From: Streptomyces sp. NBC_00557
GTDB taxonomy: Bacteria > Actinomycetota > Actinomycetes > Streptomycetales > Streptomycetaceae
Direction: 5' to 3'
Assembly (NCBI RefSeq): GCF_036345995.1
Contig: NZ_CP107796.1
Coordinates: 6,634,001-6,698,000, forward strand
Length of the DNA: 64,000 nucleotides
The notes under the pieces: generated by a model
What the model saw: only the letters and a program-made list of their open reading frames with translations
What the model was told of the DNA's origin: nothing
Databases searched by the model: none
Translations under genes and position numbers: made by a program
In this document: piece after piece, positions 50,704 through 59,530 of the stretch
How positions within the stretch are numbered: position 1 is the stretch's first letter
How the letters are laid out: each line of letters opens with the position of its first letter

Positions 50704-51294
50704 ATGAACAGCGGGGGGTCGGAGAAGTGCTCGGCATGCCAGGAGATGCTTCCGGTCAGCGCATTCGCGGCGAACAGGTCGAGGCCAGACGGTCTGCAGA
50801 CCAATTGCCGTGAGTGCGCAGCCGAGTATTACCGGCGCCGACAGGAGGCCCGGGGCAAGGCGGTCCGTGCACGGGTGGACGTGCCCGATGGGCACAAGCT
50901 CTGTCTGAAGTGTGGCGAGGTCAAGCCGTGGAGTGAGTGGCATCGAAATGCGACCGCCTCGGATGGCCTCTCGACACGGTGCAAGGCGTGCCGTGCTGCA
51001 GAAGGCCGAGCGAATCACCTGAAGCGAAGCTACGGCCTCACCGAAGCCGGGCGCGACGCGATGGTCGCCGCTCAGTACGGGCTCTGCGCGATCTGTCTGG
51101 CCGCTCCACCCGCGCATGTGGATCACTGCCACAAGACGGGTAGGGTCCGTGGCGTACTGTGCTTCAACTGCAATTCGGCCATCGGCAAGTTGCGTGACGA
51201 CCCCGAGGCCGCACGCCGAGCCGCCGCCTATCTGGAAGGAACCTTGTGGAAGCCAACACTCGTGGCACCGGGCGTCTACCAGCTGCCTTCCTGA
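50704..51294 (+). CDS. Endonuclease VII-like HNH nuclease within the proteasome operon
   Basis: The predicted protein has 196 residues. Two zinc-ribbon-like units of about 40 residues come first (CSACQEM...NCREC and CLKCGEV...RCKAC). They are followed by a recombination endonuclease VII domain with [23 protein letters not shown] and FNCNSAIG. The two CXXC pairs should bind zinc and the DHCH segment is the HNH-type active site. T4 endonuclease VII, the prototype, resolves branched DNA. Codons end in A or T far more often than in neighbouring genes (GCA, CGA, AAT, GAT, TGT), suggesting foreign origin. It lies 8 bases after pup and overlaps prcB by 49 bases. Confidence 0.88.
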   Translation: MNSGGSEKCSACQEMLPVSAFAANRSRPDGLQTNCRECAAEYYRRRQEARGKAVRARVDVPDGHKLCLKCGEVKPWSEWHRNATASDGLSTRCKACRAAEGRANHLKRSYGLTEAGRDAMVAAQYGLCAICLAAPPAHVDHCHKTGRVRGVLCFNCNSAIGKLRDDPEAARRAAAYLEGTLWKPTLVAPGVYQLPS

Positions 51295-52091
51295 CGCCAG
51301 GGTCTTCCTCCTTCATGGACTTCCTCTCCGAGCACCAGCCCGAGCTGCTGCCCGGCAACCGGCAGCTGCCGCCCACGCAGGGTGTGATCGAGGCGCCGCA
51401 CGGGACGACGATCGTCGCCGTGACGTTCCCGGGAGGCGTCGTGCTGGCGGGTGACCGTCGGGCCACCATGGGCAATGTCATCGCTCAGCGGGACATCGAG
51501 AAGGTGTTCCCGGCGGACGAGTACTCGGCCGTCGGCATCGCCGGCACCGCCGGTCTCGCGGTGGAGATGGTCAAGCTCTTCCAGCTGGAGCTGGAGCACT
51601 TCGAGAAGGTCGAGGGCGCTCAGCTGTCGCTGGAGGGCAAGGCGAACCGGCTGTCCACCATGATCCGTTCCAACCTCGGCATGGCCATGCAGGGCCTGGC
51701 GGTGGTCCCCCTGTTCGCGGGGTACGACCTGGACCGCGAGAAGGGGCGGATCTTCTCGTACGACGTGACGGGCGGCCGCTCGGAGGAGCAGAACTTCGCG
51801 GCGACGGGTTCGGGCTCGATCTTCGCGCGCGGTGCGATGAAGAAGCTGTTCCGTGACGATCTGACCGAGGAGCAGGCGACCACGCTGGTGGTGCAGGCTC
51901 TGTATGACGCGGCTGACGACGACTCGGCGACCGGTGGTCCCGATGTCGCCCGCCGGATCTACCCGATCATCACCGTGATCACCGAGGACGGGTTCCGCCG
52001 GCTGACGGAGGACGAGGCCTCCGAGCTGTCCCGTGCGGTGCTGCAGGGGCGGCTGGAGGAGCCGGACGGCCCGAAGGCGGCCCTGCTCTGA
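51246..52091 (+). CDS. prcB: Proteasome beta subunit
   Basis: The predicted protein has 281 residues. A propeptide of 53 residues ends at EAPHG, and processing exposes the catalytic Thr54 of [11 protein letters not shown]. Asp/Lys-type active-site partners are in GDRRATMG and EKVFPADEY. It forms the inner rings of the 20S core. The GTG at 51246 has GGAAGG at good spacing and lies inside the endonuclease gene. An internal ATG at 51315 lacks a ribosome-binding site. PrcA follows 62 bases later. Confidence 0.96.
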   Translation: MEANTRGTGRLPAAFLTPGSSSFMDFLSEHQPELLPGNRQLPPTQGVIEAPHGTTIVAVTFPGGVVLAGDRRATMGNVIAQRDIEKVFPADEYSAVGIAGTAGLAVEMVKLFQLELEHFEKVEGAQLSLEGKANRLSTMIRSNLGMAMQGLAVVPLFAGYDLDREKGRIFSYDVTGGRSEEQNFAATGSGSIFARGAMKKLFRDDLTEEQATTLVVQALYDAADDDSATGGPDVARRIYPIITVITEDGFRRLTEDEASELSRAVLQGRLEEPDGPKAALL

Positions 52092-52153
52092 CGGCGGGCC
52101 CCGGTTGTTTTGAAGGTGATCCAGTGACCATGACAGAAAGGGACGGATAACCG

Positions 52154-52906
52154 GTGTCGACGCCGTTCTATGTCTCACCTCAGCAGGCCATGGCCGACCG
52201 GGCGGAGTACGCCCGCAAGGGCATCGCGCGTGGCCGGAGCCTGGTCGTGCTGCAGTACGCCGACGGCATTGTGTTCGTCGGTGAGAACCCGTCCCGTGCG
52301 CTGCACAAGTTCAGCGAGATCTATGACCGGATCGGTTTCGCGGCCGCCGGCAAGTACAACGAGTACGAGAATCTGCGGATCGGCGGTGTGCGGTACGCCG
52401 ATCTGCGGGGTTACACCTATGACCGTGACGATGTGACCGCCCGGGGCCTGGCGAACGTGTACGCCCAGACGCTGGGCACGATCTTCTCCTCGGCGGCCGA
52501 GAAGCCGTACGAGGTGGAGCTGGTCGTCGCCGAGGTGGGGGAGACGCCGGCGGGTGACCAGATCTACCGGCTGCCGCATGACGGTTCGATCGTGGACGAG
52601 CACGGTTCGGTCGCCGTGGGTGGCAATGCCGAGCAGATCAGCAGTTTCCTCGACCAGCGGCATCGCGACGGCATGAGCCTGGCGGAGGCGCTCAAGCTGG
52701 CGGTGCAGGCGCTGTCGCGGGACACCAACGGCAGCGAGCGGGAGATCCCCGCGGAGCGTCTCGAGGTGGCGGTGCTGGACCGTACGCGTCCGCAGCGGCG
52801 CAAGTTCAAGCGGATCGTGGGCCGTCAGCTCTCGCGTCTGCTGGCGGCGGACGGTGCGGCCACGGAGGCGGAGAGTGCCGAGGAGGACGGTTCCGAGGAG
52901 GAGTGA
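52154..52906 (+). CDS. prcA: Proteasome alpha subunit
   Basis: The predicted protein has 250 residues and the alpha-subunit N-terminus [25 protein letters not shown]. It lacks the catalytic Thr and forms the outer rings that gate the core and receive the Mpa GQYL tail. The C-terminus is acidic (ending EEDGSEEE). The GTG start is preceded by a weak GGGACGG. It is the last gene of the dop/pup-prcBA transcript before a terminator. Confidence 0.96.
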   Translation: MSTPFYVSPQQAMADRAEYARKGIARGRSLVVLQYADGIVFVGENPSRALHKFSEIYDRIGFAAAGKYNEYENLRIGGVRYADLRGYTYDRDDVTARGLANVYAQTLGTIFSSAAEKPYEVELVVAEVGETPAGDQIYRLPHDGSIVDEHGSVAVGGNAEQISSFLDQRHRDGMSLAEALKLAVQALSRDTNGSEREIPAERLEVAVLDRTRPQRRKFKRIVGRQLSRLLAADGAATEAESAEEDGSEEE

Positions 52907-52931
52907 CGCCGCCGCTCGATCGTCTGCTCGT

Positions 52932-52964
52932 GTGTGCCCCGGCCGTGCCTCGGCCGGGGCACAC
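52932..52964. terminator. Terminator between prcA and the lacI-type gene
   Basis: A perfect 14-base stem (52932-52945 with 52951-52964, 5-base loop) separates convergent genes and should stop both transcripts. Confidence 0.85.
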
Positions 52965-52985
52965 GGCGTTGGGGCCGCGGGGGGC

Positions 52986-54002
52986 CTAGGAGGCCGGTGG
53001 AGGCGCCGTGGAGCCGCGGACGACCAGTTGGACCGGGATGTCCCCGCTGTCGGGTTCGCGGCCGTCCAGGACGGCGAGGAGGGCGTGCATGCCGCGTTCG
53101 CCGAAGCGCTCGGCGTCGAGCCGTACGGTGGTCAGTTCGGGGTCGATGGCGGTGGCGAGGCCGAGGTCGTCGACGCCGGTGACGGAGATGTCGTCGGGGA
53201 TGCGCAGGCCGAGGCGGCGGAGGGCCTTGTAGGCGCCGGCGGCGAGTTTGTCGTCGTCGCAGACGATGGCGGTGGGCCGGGGCCCGGGTGTGGTGAGCGC
53301 GGTCTCGGTGGCGGTGCGGGCGCCGTCGATGGAGATCGGGGCCCGGGCGGTACGGACTTCCGCGCCGGGTACGGCCGCGATGCGTGCCGCCAGTTCTCTC
53401 GCCCGGATCTCGAAGGTCCAGGAGGGGACGTCGGCGGCCAGGTGGAGGATGCGGCGGTGGCCGAGGGCGGTCAGGTGCTCGGTGACCTGGCGGATGCCGT
53501 CGGTGATGTCGAGGTTGACGGTGGCGGCGCCGAGGCTGCCGTGGGGGTCGCTGTCGAGCATGACGAGGGGGAGCTGGTCGCCGCGGATGGCGGTGAGGGC
53601 GTCGGCGGCCATGGAGGAGGCGATGACGCCGTCGAGGGCGGCCTGTGCGGAGGCGAAGGGGTCGCGGGCGGGGCCGACGCCTTCGGGGGAGGGGTACAGG
53701 ACGACGCCGAAGCCGTGGTCGGCGGCGACGCGGGCGGCGCCGGTGTAGACGCCGGCGAAGAACTCGGTCGTGAGGGCGGGGACGACGAGCAGGACGGTGC
53801 GGGTGTGGCCGAGGCGCAGGTTGCGGGCGGCGAGGTTGGGCCGGTAGCCGAGGTCCCGTGCGGCGTCGCGGACGCGTGCGGCGGTGGCCTCGGAGACGCG
53901 GCCGCGCCATTTGCCGCCGAGGACGAGGGAGACGGCGGCCTGGGAGACTCCGGCCGCCCGGGCGACGTCGCGGCTGGTCGGGCGGGTGCTGCTGCGTGCC
54001 AC
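52986..54002 (-). CDS. LacI-family transcriptional regulator
   Basis: The predicted protein has 338 residues. The helix-turn-helix is TSRDVARAAGVSQAAVSLVLGG (residues 8-29), and the hinge and periplasmic-binding-like domain follow, with VTGVDDLGLATAIDPELTTVR near the end. The GTG at 54002 is chosen because an earlier ATG (54044) would read through an inverted repeat that looks like the operator. The effector is unknown. It is divergent from the MFS transporter gene and probably regulates it. Confidence 0.88.
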   Translation of the reverse strand: MARSSTRPTSRDVARAAGVSQAAVSLVLGGKWRGRVSEATAARVRDAARDLGYRPNLAARNLRLGHTRTVLLVVPALTTEFFAGVYTGAARVAADHGFGVVLYPSPEGVGPARDPFASAQAALDGVIASSMAADALTAIRGDQLPLVMLDSDPHGSLGAATVNLDITDGIRQVTEHLTALGHRRILHLAADVPSWTFEIRARELAARIAAVPGAEVRTARAPISIDGARTATETALTTPGPRPTAIVCDDDKLAAGAYKALRRLGLRIPDDISVTGVDDLGLATAIDPELTTVRLDAERFGERGMHALLAVLDGREPDSGDIPVQLVVRGSTAPPPAS

Positions 54003-54046
54003 CGGGGGCCTGCCTCTTCGTGTGGACGTCCGAACTGGGCACATGG

Positions 54047-54073
54047 TACGTATGACGGCGGGGGTTATACGTA
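54047..54073. promoter_or_regulatory. Inverted repeat in the lacI/MFS divergent promoter
   Basis: TACGTAT and ATACGTA, 7-base arms 13 bases apart, lie between the two divergent start codons (54002 and 54097). Such AT-rich symmetric arms are rare in this genome. It is a likely operator for the LacI-type protein or part of both promoters. Confidence 0.6.
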
Positions 54074-54096
54074 AAACTTCGGCTGGAGGGCGGCAC

Positions 54097-55356
54097 ATGG
54101 CCACGGGCTATCTGGAGGTGCTCCGGGCGCGGCACGCGCTCCGGCTGCTCACCGGCACCCTGGTGGGGCGGCTGCCGAACGCGACGGCCGCGATCGCGCT
54201 GGTGCTGTTCGTGCGGGCGCAAGGAGGCACCTACAGCCTCGCGGGCGCTCTGGCGGCCGTCTACGGCGTCGCCAACGCGGTCGGCCAGCCGGTGCTGGGC
54301 CGGCTGGTGGACCTGCACGGCCAGCCGCGCGTGCAGCTGCCGGCGGCTGTTCTGGCGGCCGCGTCGATGGCGGTGTTCGCCTTCTGCGGCACCGCTCCGC
54401 TGCCGCTGGCGTACGCGGCGGTGGGGGCGGCGGGCCTGTTCACGCCGCCGCTGGAGGGCGGCCTGCGGGCGCTGTGGCCGTCGGTGCTGCGCGGGGAGGA
54501 GCGGGTCCACACGGCGTACTCCCTGGACGCGATCGCGCAGGAGATCATGTTCACGGTGGGGCCGCTGCTGGTGACGCTGTGCGTGTCGCTGTGGGACGAG
54601 CGTGCGGCGCTGCTGGTGCTGAACCTGCTGGGCGTGCTGGGCGCGCTGTCGGTGGTGGTGTCGCCGCCTTCGCGCGCGTGGCGGTCGGCGCCGCGTGAGG
54701 CGCACTGGCTGGGCGCCCTGCGGTCGCCGGGCCTGCTGGCCCTGCTGGGCGCCTTTCTGTTCGTGGGGATCGCGCTGGGTTCCATCACGGTGGCGTCCGT
54801 GTCGTACGCCGACGGTCACGGCGGTGACGCCGTGTACGGCTGGATGATGGCGGGGCTGGGGCTCGGCGCGCTGGTGGGCGGCTCGGTGTACGGGGCCCGT
54901 GCCTGGCGTGGTGCGCCGGAGCGGCGACTGCGGGTGCTGGTGGCGTCTCTGGCGGTGTGTTACCTGCCGCTCACGCTGACACCGCGGGCGGTGCCCATGG
55001 TGCTGCTGTCGGTGCTCTCCGGGGTGTTCCTGGCGCCGTGCATCGCCTGCGCGTTCATCATCGTGGACCGGCACGCGCCGAGCGGGACGGTGACGGAGGC
55101 GTTCTCGTGGCTCGTGACGACGTTCACGGTGGGCGCGTCGGTGGGGACGGGCGTGGCGGGGCCGGTGGTCCAGGCGGGTGGCACCGTGTGGGGGTTCGCG
55201 GTTCCGGGCGCGGCGGGAGCGGTGTCGTTGCTGGTGCTGCTGGCCGCGGGGCGGGTCCTCACAGCTCCGGTGCGGAGCGGGGTCGTTGCGTCTTCATCGG
55301 AAAATGATCCAAATCGTGCTGTCGAACCCCGTTTCAGCTCGGGGGATCGGGCGTAA
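54097..55356 (+). CDS. MFS transporter
   Basis: The predicted protein has 419 residues with about 12 hydrophobic segments and loops such as GRLVDLHGQPR after helix 2, typical of the major facilitator superfamily (drug/sugar efflux type). It has the ribosome-binding site GGAGGG before the ATG at 54097. Substrate is unknown. It ends 9 bases before pafA, with no terminator, so pafA may be partly transcribed from the LacI-controlled promoter. Confidence 0.9.
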   Translation: MATGYLEVLRARHALRLLTGTLVGRLPNATAAIALVLFVRAQGGTYSLAGALAAVYGVANAVGQPVLGRLVDLHGQPRVQLPAAVLAAASMAVFAFCGTAPLPLAYAAVGAAGLFTPPLEGGLRALWPSVLRGEERVHTAYSLDAIAQEIMFTVGPLLVTLCVSLWDERAALLVLNLLGVLGALSVVVSPPSRAWRSAPREAHWLGALRSPGLLALLGAFLFVGIALGSITVASVSYADGHGGDAVYGWMMAGLGLGALVGGSVYGARAWRGAPERRLRVLVASLAVCYLPLTLTPRAVPMVLLSVLSGVFLAPCIACAFIIVDRHAPSGTVTEAFSWLVTTFTVGASVGTGVAGPVVQAGGTVWGFAVPGAAGAVSLLVLLAAGRVLTAPVRSGVVASSSENDPNRAVEPRFSSGDRA

Positions 55357-55365
55357 TGTTCAGTC

Positions 55366-56727
55366 ATGGACCGCCGCATTTTCGGGCTGGAGAACGAGTA
55401 CGGCGTCACGTGCACGTTCAGGGGACAGCGGCGCCTGTCTCCTGACGAGGTGGCGCGGTACCTCTTCCGCCGTGTCGTGTCATGGGGCCGCAGCAGCAAT
55501 GTCTTTCTGCGAAACGGCGCCCGGTTGTATCTCGACGTGGGCTCACATCCGGAATACGCGACACCCGAGTGTGACAATGTGATCGAACTGGTCACCCACG
55601 ACAAGGCCGGCGAGCGCATTCTCGAAGGACTCCTGGTGGACGCGGAACGACGCCTGCACGAGGAGGGAATCGCGGGCGACGTCTACCTGTTCAAGAACAA
55701 CACGGACTCGGCGGGCAACTCCTACGGCTGTCACGAGAACTATCTGGTGGCGCGGCACGGGGAGTTCTCGCGGCTCGCGGACATCCTGATCCCGTTCCTG
55801 GTCACACGGCAGCTGCTGTGCGGCGCGGGGAAGGTGCTGCAGACGCCGCGTGGCGCGGTGTACTGCGTGAGTCAGCGGGCGGAGCACATCTGGGAGGGTG
55901 TGTCCTCGGCGACGACCCGTTCGAGGCCGATCATCAACACGCGTGACGAGCCGCACGCGGACGCGGAGCGTTACCGCCGGCTGCATGTCATCGTCGGTGA
56001 CTCCAACATGTCCGAGACGACGATGCTGCTGAAGGTCGGCGCGACGGATCTGGTGCTGCGCATGATCGAGGCGGGCACGGTGATGCGCGACCTGACGCTG
56101 GAGAACCCGATCCGGGCGATCCGCGAGGTCAGCCACGACATCACCGGGCGGCGCAAGGTGCGGCTGGCGAGCGGCCGCGAGGCCTCCGCGCTGGAGGTGC
56201 AGCGGGAGTACTTCGACAAGGCCGTGGACTTCTGCGACCGCCGCGGGATCCGCACGGGCACGGTCGCGCAGGTCCTGGAGCTGTGGGGCCGGACGCTGGA
56301 CGCGATCGAGACCGAGGAGCTGGACCGGATCGCCACCGAGATCGACTGGGTGATGAAGTACAAGCTCATCGAGCGGTACCGGTCGAAGAACAACATGACG
56401 ATGTCGCATCCGCGGGTCGCGCAGATAGACCTCGCCTACCACGACATCCACCGTCGTCGTGGCCTGTACTACCTGCTGGAGAAGAAGGGTCAGGCGGCCC
56501 GGGTCTGCAACGACTTGAAGATCTTCGAGGGCAAGTCCGTTCCGCCGCAGACGACTCGGGCGCGGCTGCGCGGTGACTTCATCCGGCGGGCACAGGAACA
56601 GCGCAGGGACTTCACGGTCGACTGGGTGCATCTGAAGCTCAACGACCAGGCGCAGCGCACCGTGTTGTGCAAGGACCCGTTCCGTTCGGTGGACGACCGG
56701 GTGGAGAAGCTGATCGCCGGAATGTAG
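55366..56727 (+). CDS. pafA: Pup-protein ligase
   Basis: The predicted protein has 453 residues and the carboxylate-amine ligase fold shared with Dop. Key segments are GLENEYGV, Asp57 in [32 protein letters not shown] and [17 protein letters not shown]. It ligates the C-terminal Glu of deamidated Pup to lysines of target proteins using ATP. It lacks the long Dop-type loop after residue 40. It starts 9 bases after the MFS gene and is followed 143 bases later by an FKBP gene. Confidence 0.97.
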   Translation: MDRRIFGLENEYGVTCTFRGQRRLSPDEVARYLFRRVVSWGRSSNVFLRNGARLYLDVGSHPEYATPECDNVIELVTHDKAGERILEGLLVDAERRLHEEGIAGDVYLFKNNTDSAGNSYGCHENYLVARHGEFSRLADILIPFLVTRQLLCGAGKVLQTPRGAVYCVSQRAEHIWEGVSSATTRSRPIINTRDEPHADAERYRRLHVIVGDSNMSETTMLLKVGATDLVLRMIEAGTVMRDLTLENPIRAIREVSHDITGRRKVRLASGREASALEVQREYFDKAVDFCDRRGIRTGTVAQVLELWGRTLDAIETEELDRIATEIDWVMKYKLIERYRSKNNMTMSHPRVAQIDLAYHDIHRRRGLYYLLEKKGQAARVCNDLKIFEGKSVPPQTTRARLRGDFIRRAQEQRRDFTVDWVHLKLNDQAQRTVLCKDPFRSVDDRVEKLIAGM

Positions 56728-56870
56728 TGCAAGCCGGGTGAGTCAAGCGTTTCCGGTGTGAAATGCCGGAGCGCCACACGGGCGTCGTACGTTTCTCGTA
56801 CGGCGCCCTTCTCACGCCGTAGAGTTGCGCGCACGCCATCCGCAAGATCGACCGATTACGAGGCTCTTCC

Positions 56871-57881
56871 GTGCGCCGACGCTCACTTCTCCTCGCCGCC
56901 GTTCCCGCCGGACTGGTCACCGTGTCCGCGTGCGGTGACAACAAGTCCGGATCCAGCAAGGCCGGCGTCTCGCCGTCGCCGTCGCCGTCGGTGTCCACGG
57001 CTCCTCCGCCGAAGATCGTGGACGCCCCGCTGCCGGCGATCACGGGGGGCACGAAGTTCGGGGAGAAGCCGGCCGTGGCGAAGGGCCCCGGCGCGCCGTC
57101 GAAGGACCTGGCGGTGAAGACGGTGATCGCGGGCGGTGGCCGTGCGGTCGCGGAGAACGACTTCATCCAGGCGAACTACCTGGGCCAGATCTGGGACACG
57201 GGCAAGGTCTTCGACAACTCCTACGACCGCAAGCGCCCGCTGGTGATGCAGCTCGCCCAGGGCAGCATCATCGACGGCTGGCGGTACGGGCTGGCGGGGA
57301 GGAAGACCGGCAGCCGGGTGCTGATGGCCGTGCCGCCGACCTGGGGTTACGGCAAGGAAGGCAACCCGCAGGCGGGGATCAAGGGCACGGACACGCTGGT
57401 GTTCGTGATCGACCTGATCGACTCGTTCAACTCCAAGAGCTCGGCGAAGGGCCGGGCGGTGCCGCAGACGGACGCCGCGCTGCCGAAGGTGGGCACGAAC
57501 ACCGACGGCACGGTCCCGAAGGTCACCGTCCCGAGGACGGCGGCGCCGAAGAAGCTGGTGTCGGCCTATGTCCTCGAGGGCGACGGGCCGGAGCTGAAGG
57601 CCGACCAGACGGTGCTGTGCCAGTTCCAGGGCCTGGTGTGGGACGGTGGCAAGACGTTTCAGCGGACGTATGGTTCGGGCCGGCTGAGCCAGTTCGCGCT
57701 GGAGCAGATGCAGCAGGCGGTGAAGGGGCTGGCGCAGGGGCTGACCGGCAAGAAGGTAGGCAGCCGGGTGCTGATCGTCGTGCCGCCGGAGCTGGGCTAC
57801 GGCGACACTCCGCCGAGCGGCGGTGTCATCAAGAAGGGCTCGACGCTGGTGTTCACGGTGGACATCCTCGCCGCGATGTAG
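56871..57881 (+). CDS. FKBP-type peptidyl-prolyl isomerase lipoprotein (two domains)
   Basis: The predicted protein has 336 residues. A lipoprotein signal ends at VSAC (Cys21) and is followed by a Ser/Pro linker. Two FKBP-like domains follow. The first contains NYLGQIWDTGKVFDNSY and PPTWGYG. The second contains LVWDGGKTFQRTYG and PPELGYGDTPPSGG. It would speed proline isomerisation in folding of exported proteins. The second domain departs from the typical DSS motif. Gene order pafA-FKBP-FKBP-pafBC occurs in related actinomycetes. Confidence 0.9.
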   Translation: MRRRSLLLAAVPAGLVTVSACGDNKSGSSKAGVSPSPSPSVSTAPPPKIVDAPLPAITGGTKFGEKPAVAKGPGAPSKDLAVKTVIAGGGRAVAENDFIQANYLGQIWDTGKVFDNSYDRKRPLVMQLAQGSIIDGWRYGLAGRKTGSRVLMAVPPTWGYGKEGNPQAGIKGTDTLVFVIDLIDSFNSKSSAKGRAVPQTDAALPKVGTNTDGTVPKVTVPRTAAPKKLVSAYVLEGDGPELKADQTVLCQFQGLVWDGGKTFQRTYGSGRLSQFALEQMQQAVKGLAQGLTGKKVGSRVLIVVPPELGYGDTPPSGGVIKKGSTLVFTVDILAAM

Positions 57882-58012
57882 CCCGCGGTGACCGTCTGCG
57901 CGCCGTGTCCGTGCCGTGTCCGGTGACGGAGCCGGTGTCCGTGGCGGGCGGCGAGCAGCCGGGATGAAAGACTGTCGGCGTTTCGTGTCGTACACAAGCA
58001 GGAGCTTTTGAC

Positions 58013-58384
58013 GTGAACATCGAGAAGCCCGAGATCGACTTCCCGGGCGGCGAGCCCCCGGCGGACCTCGAGATCAAGGACATCTGGGAGGGTGACGGGC
58101 CGGTGGCGCAGGCGGGTCAGACCGTCACCGTCCACTACGTGGGTGTCGCCTTCAGCACCGGCGAGGAGTTCGACGCCAGCTGGAACCGCGGCACTCCGTT
58201 CCGCTTCCCGCTGGGCGCGGGCCGGGTCATCGCGGGCTGGGACCGGGGTGTGCAGGGCATGAAGGTCGGCGGCCGCCGCCAGCTGACCATCCCCGCCCAC
58301 CTCGCCTACGGCGACCAGAGCCCCACCCCGGCGATCAAGCCGGGCGAGACGCTGATCTTCGTGGTGGACCTGCTGGGCGTCTGA
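58013..58384 (+). CDS. FKBP-type peptidyl-prolyl isomerase
   Basis: The predicted protein has 123 residues and is a single FKBP domain with VTVHYVGVAFSTGEEFDASW, GWDRGVQGMKVGGRR and PAHLAYGDQ. It lacks a signal peptide, so it acts in the cytoplasm. It is the usual FKBP12-size enzyme. The GTG start at 58013 follows AGGAG. A T-rich terminator follows at 58461-58497. Confidence 0.93.
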   Translation: MNIEKPEIDFPGGEPPADLEIKDIWEGDGPVAQAGQTVTVHYVGVAFSTGEEFDASWNRGTPFRFPLGAGRVIAGWDRGVQGMKVGGRRQLTIPAHLAYGDQSPTPAIKPGETLIFVVDLLGV

Positions 58385-58460
58385 TCCCCGCCGGATCCCG
58401 CCCGGTCCCACGGGACCGTCACTGATCGACCGGCCGGATCCGACCGGATCCGATCACCTG

Positions 58461-58497
58461 GGGCCCATGCCTGTGCGGGCATGGGCCCTCGGCTTTT
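58461..58497 (+). terminator. Terminator after the small FKBP gene
   Basis: An 11-base stem (58461-58471 with 58478-58488) is followed by TCGGCTTTT. It separates the FKBP genes from pafB. Confidence 0.85.
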
Positions 58498-58562
58498 GCC
58501 GGTGCCCCCCGGAGCGGTACGGTCATCGGTCGGAAGCACCATAGGAAAGGCGAAGGGCGTCG

Positions 58563-59516
58563 ATGGCCATTGCCAAGGCCGAGCGGCTGATGAACCTCGC
58601 GCTGTGTCTGCTCGGCACACGGCGGCCTCTGAGCAAGCGTGAGCTGCGCGAGTCCATCGAGGCCTACCTCGAAGCGGGCAGCGACGACTCCTTCAACCGG
58701 ATGTTCGAGCGGGACAAGGACGACCTGCGCGAGCTGGGCCTGGTGATCGAGACGGTCGAGAACCTGGACGGCGAGGTCGGCTATCTCGCCCGCCGGGACA
58801 GCAACCGGCTGCCGCCCATCACCCTGGACGCCGAGGAGGCCGCGGCGCTCGGGCTCGCCGCGAAGGTGTGGCAGCAGGCCCGCCTGGCCGGGGCGGCCAG
58901 CGGCGCCCTGCAGAAGCTGCGGGCCGCGGGGCTGCCCGAGGACGTCGACCCGTACGAGGCGCACGGCGCTCTGGAACCCCGTATCCCGGTGCACGAGGCC
59001 GCCTTCGAGCCGCTGATGCTGGCCTGCCGCGACCGCCGCCCGGTCGTCTTCGACTACCGCAAGGCCTCCGCCGCCCACCCCGAGCCCCGGCATGTCGAGC
59101 CGTGGGCGCTGGAGTGCTGGCGCGGCCACTGGTACCTGGCCGGCTGGGACCGCGACCGGGGCGCCGAGCGCGTCTTCCGGCTGTCCCGGATCACCGGCCG
59201 GGTCCGCTCGCGCGGCACGGGCTTCACCGCGCCGGTGCCCGACGTCGTCACCGTGCGGGAGACCGTCGCGAGCTGGGCGGGCGAGATCGCCGACGGCACG
59301 GCGCTGATCCGGCTGCGTTCCGGCGCCGGTTACCCCCTTCGGGCGAAGGCCACCCGGGTGCGGGAACTCGGCGACGGCTGGGACGAGTTGGAGATTCCGT
59401 ACGGGCACGGCCTGGACGCTTGGCTGGTGGAGTTCGGGCCGGACGTGGTGGTGCTGGAGCCGGCCGAGCTGCGCGCGGACGTGGTGGACCGGCTGCGTGC
59501 CGTGGCCAAGGGCTGA
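58563..59516 (+). CDS. pafB: WYL-domain transcriptional activator PafB
   Basis: The predicted protein has 317 residues. An N-terminal winged helix (RLMNLALCLLGTRRPLSKRELRESIEAY) is followed by a WYL domain with FDYRKAS, RHVEPWALECWRGHWYLAGWDR and a C-terminal WCX region. With PafC it forms a heterodimer that activates DNA-damage genes independently of LexA in mycobacteria. It is encoded 14 bases before pafC. Its ligand is thought to be single-stranded DNA. Confidence 0.93.
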   Translation: MAIAKAERLMNLALCLLGTRRPLSKRELRESIEAYLEAGSDDSFNRMFERDKDDLRELGLVIETVENLDGEVGYLARRDSNRLPPITLDAEEAAALGLAAKVWQQARLAGAASGALQKLRAAGLPEDVDPYEAHGALEPRIPVHEAAFEPLMLACRDRRPVVFDYRKASAAHPEPRHVEPWALECWRGHWYLAGWDRDRGAERVFRLSRITGRVRSRGTGFTAPVPDVVTVRETVASWAGEIADGTALIRLRSGAGYPLRAKATRVRELGDGWDELEIPYGHGLDAWLVEFGPDVVVLEPAELRADVVDRLRAVAKG

Positions 59517-59530
59517 GGGGGAGCGGGACT

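Noticed and set aside
50704..51294. Remnant of a prophage around the endonuclease VII gene
   Set aside because: No other phage gene is adjacent. Flanking genes are intact proteasome genes, so it is a single inserted gene rather than a prophage.
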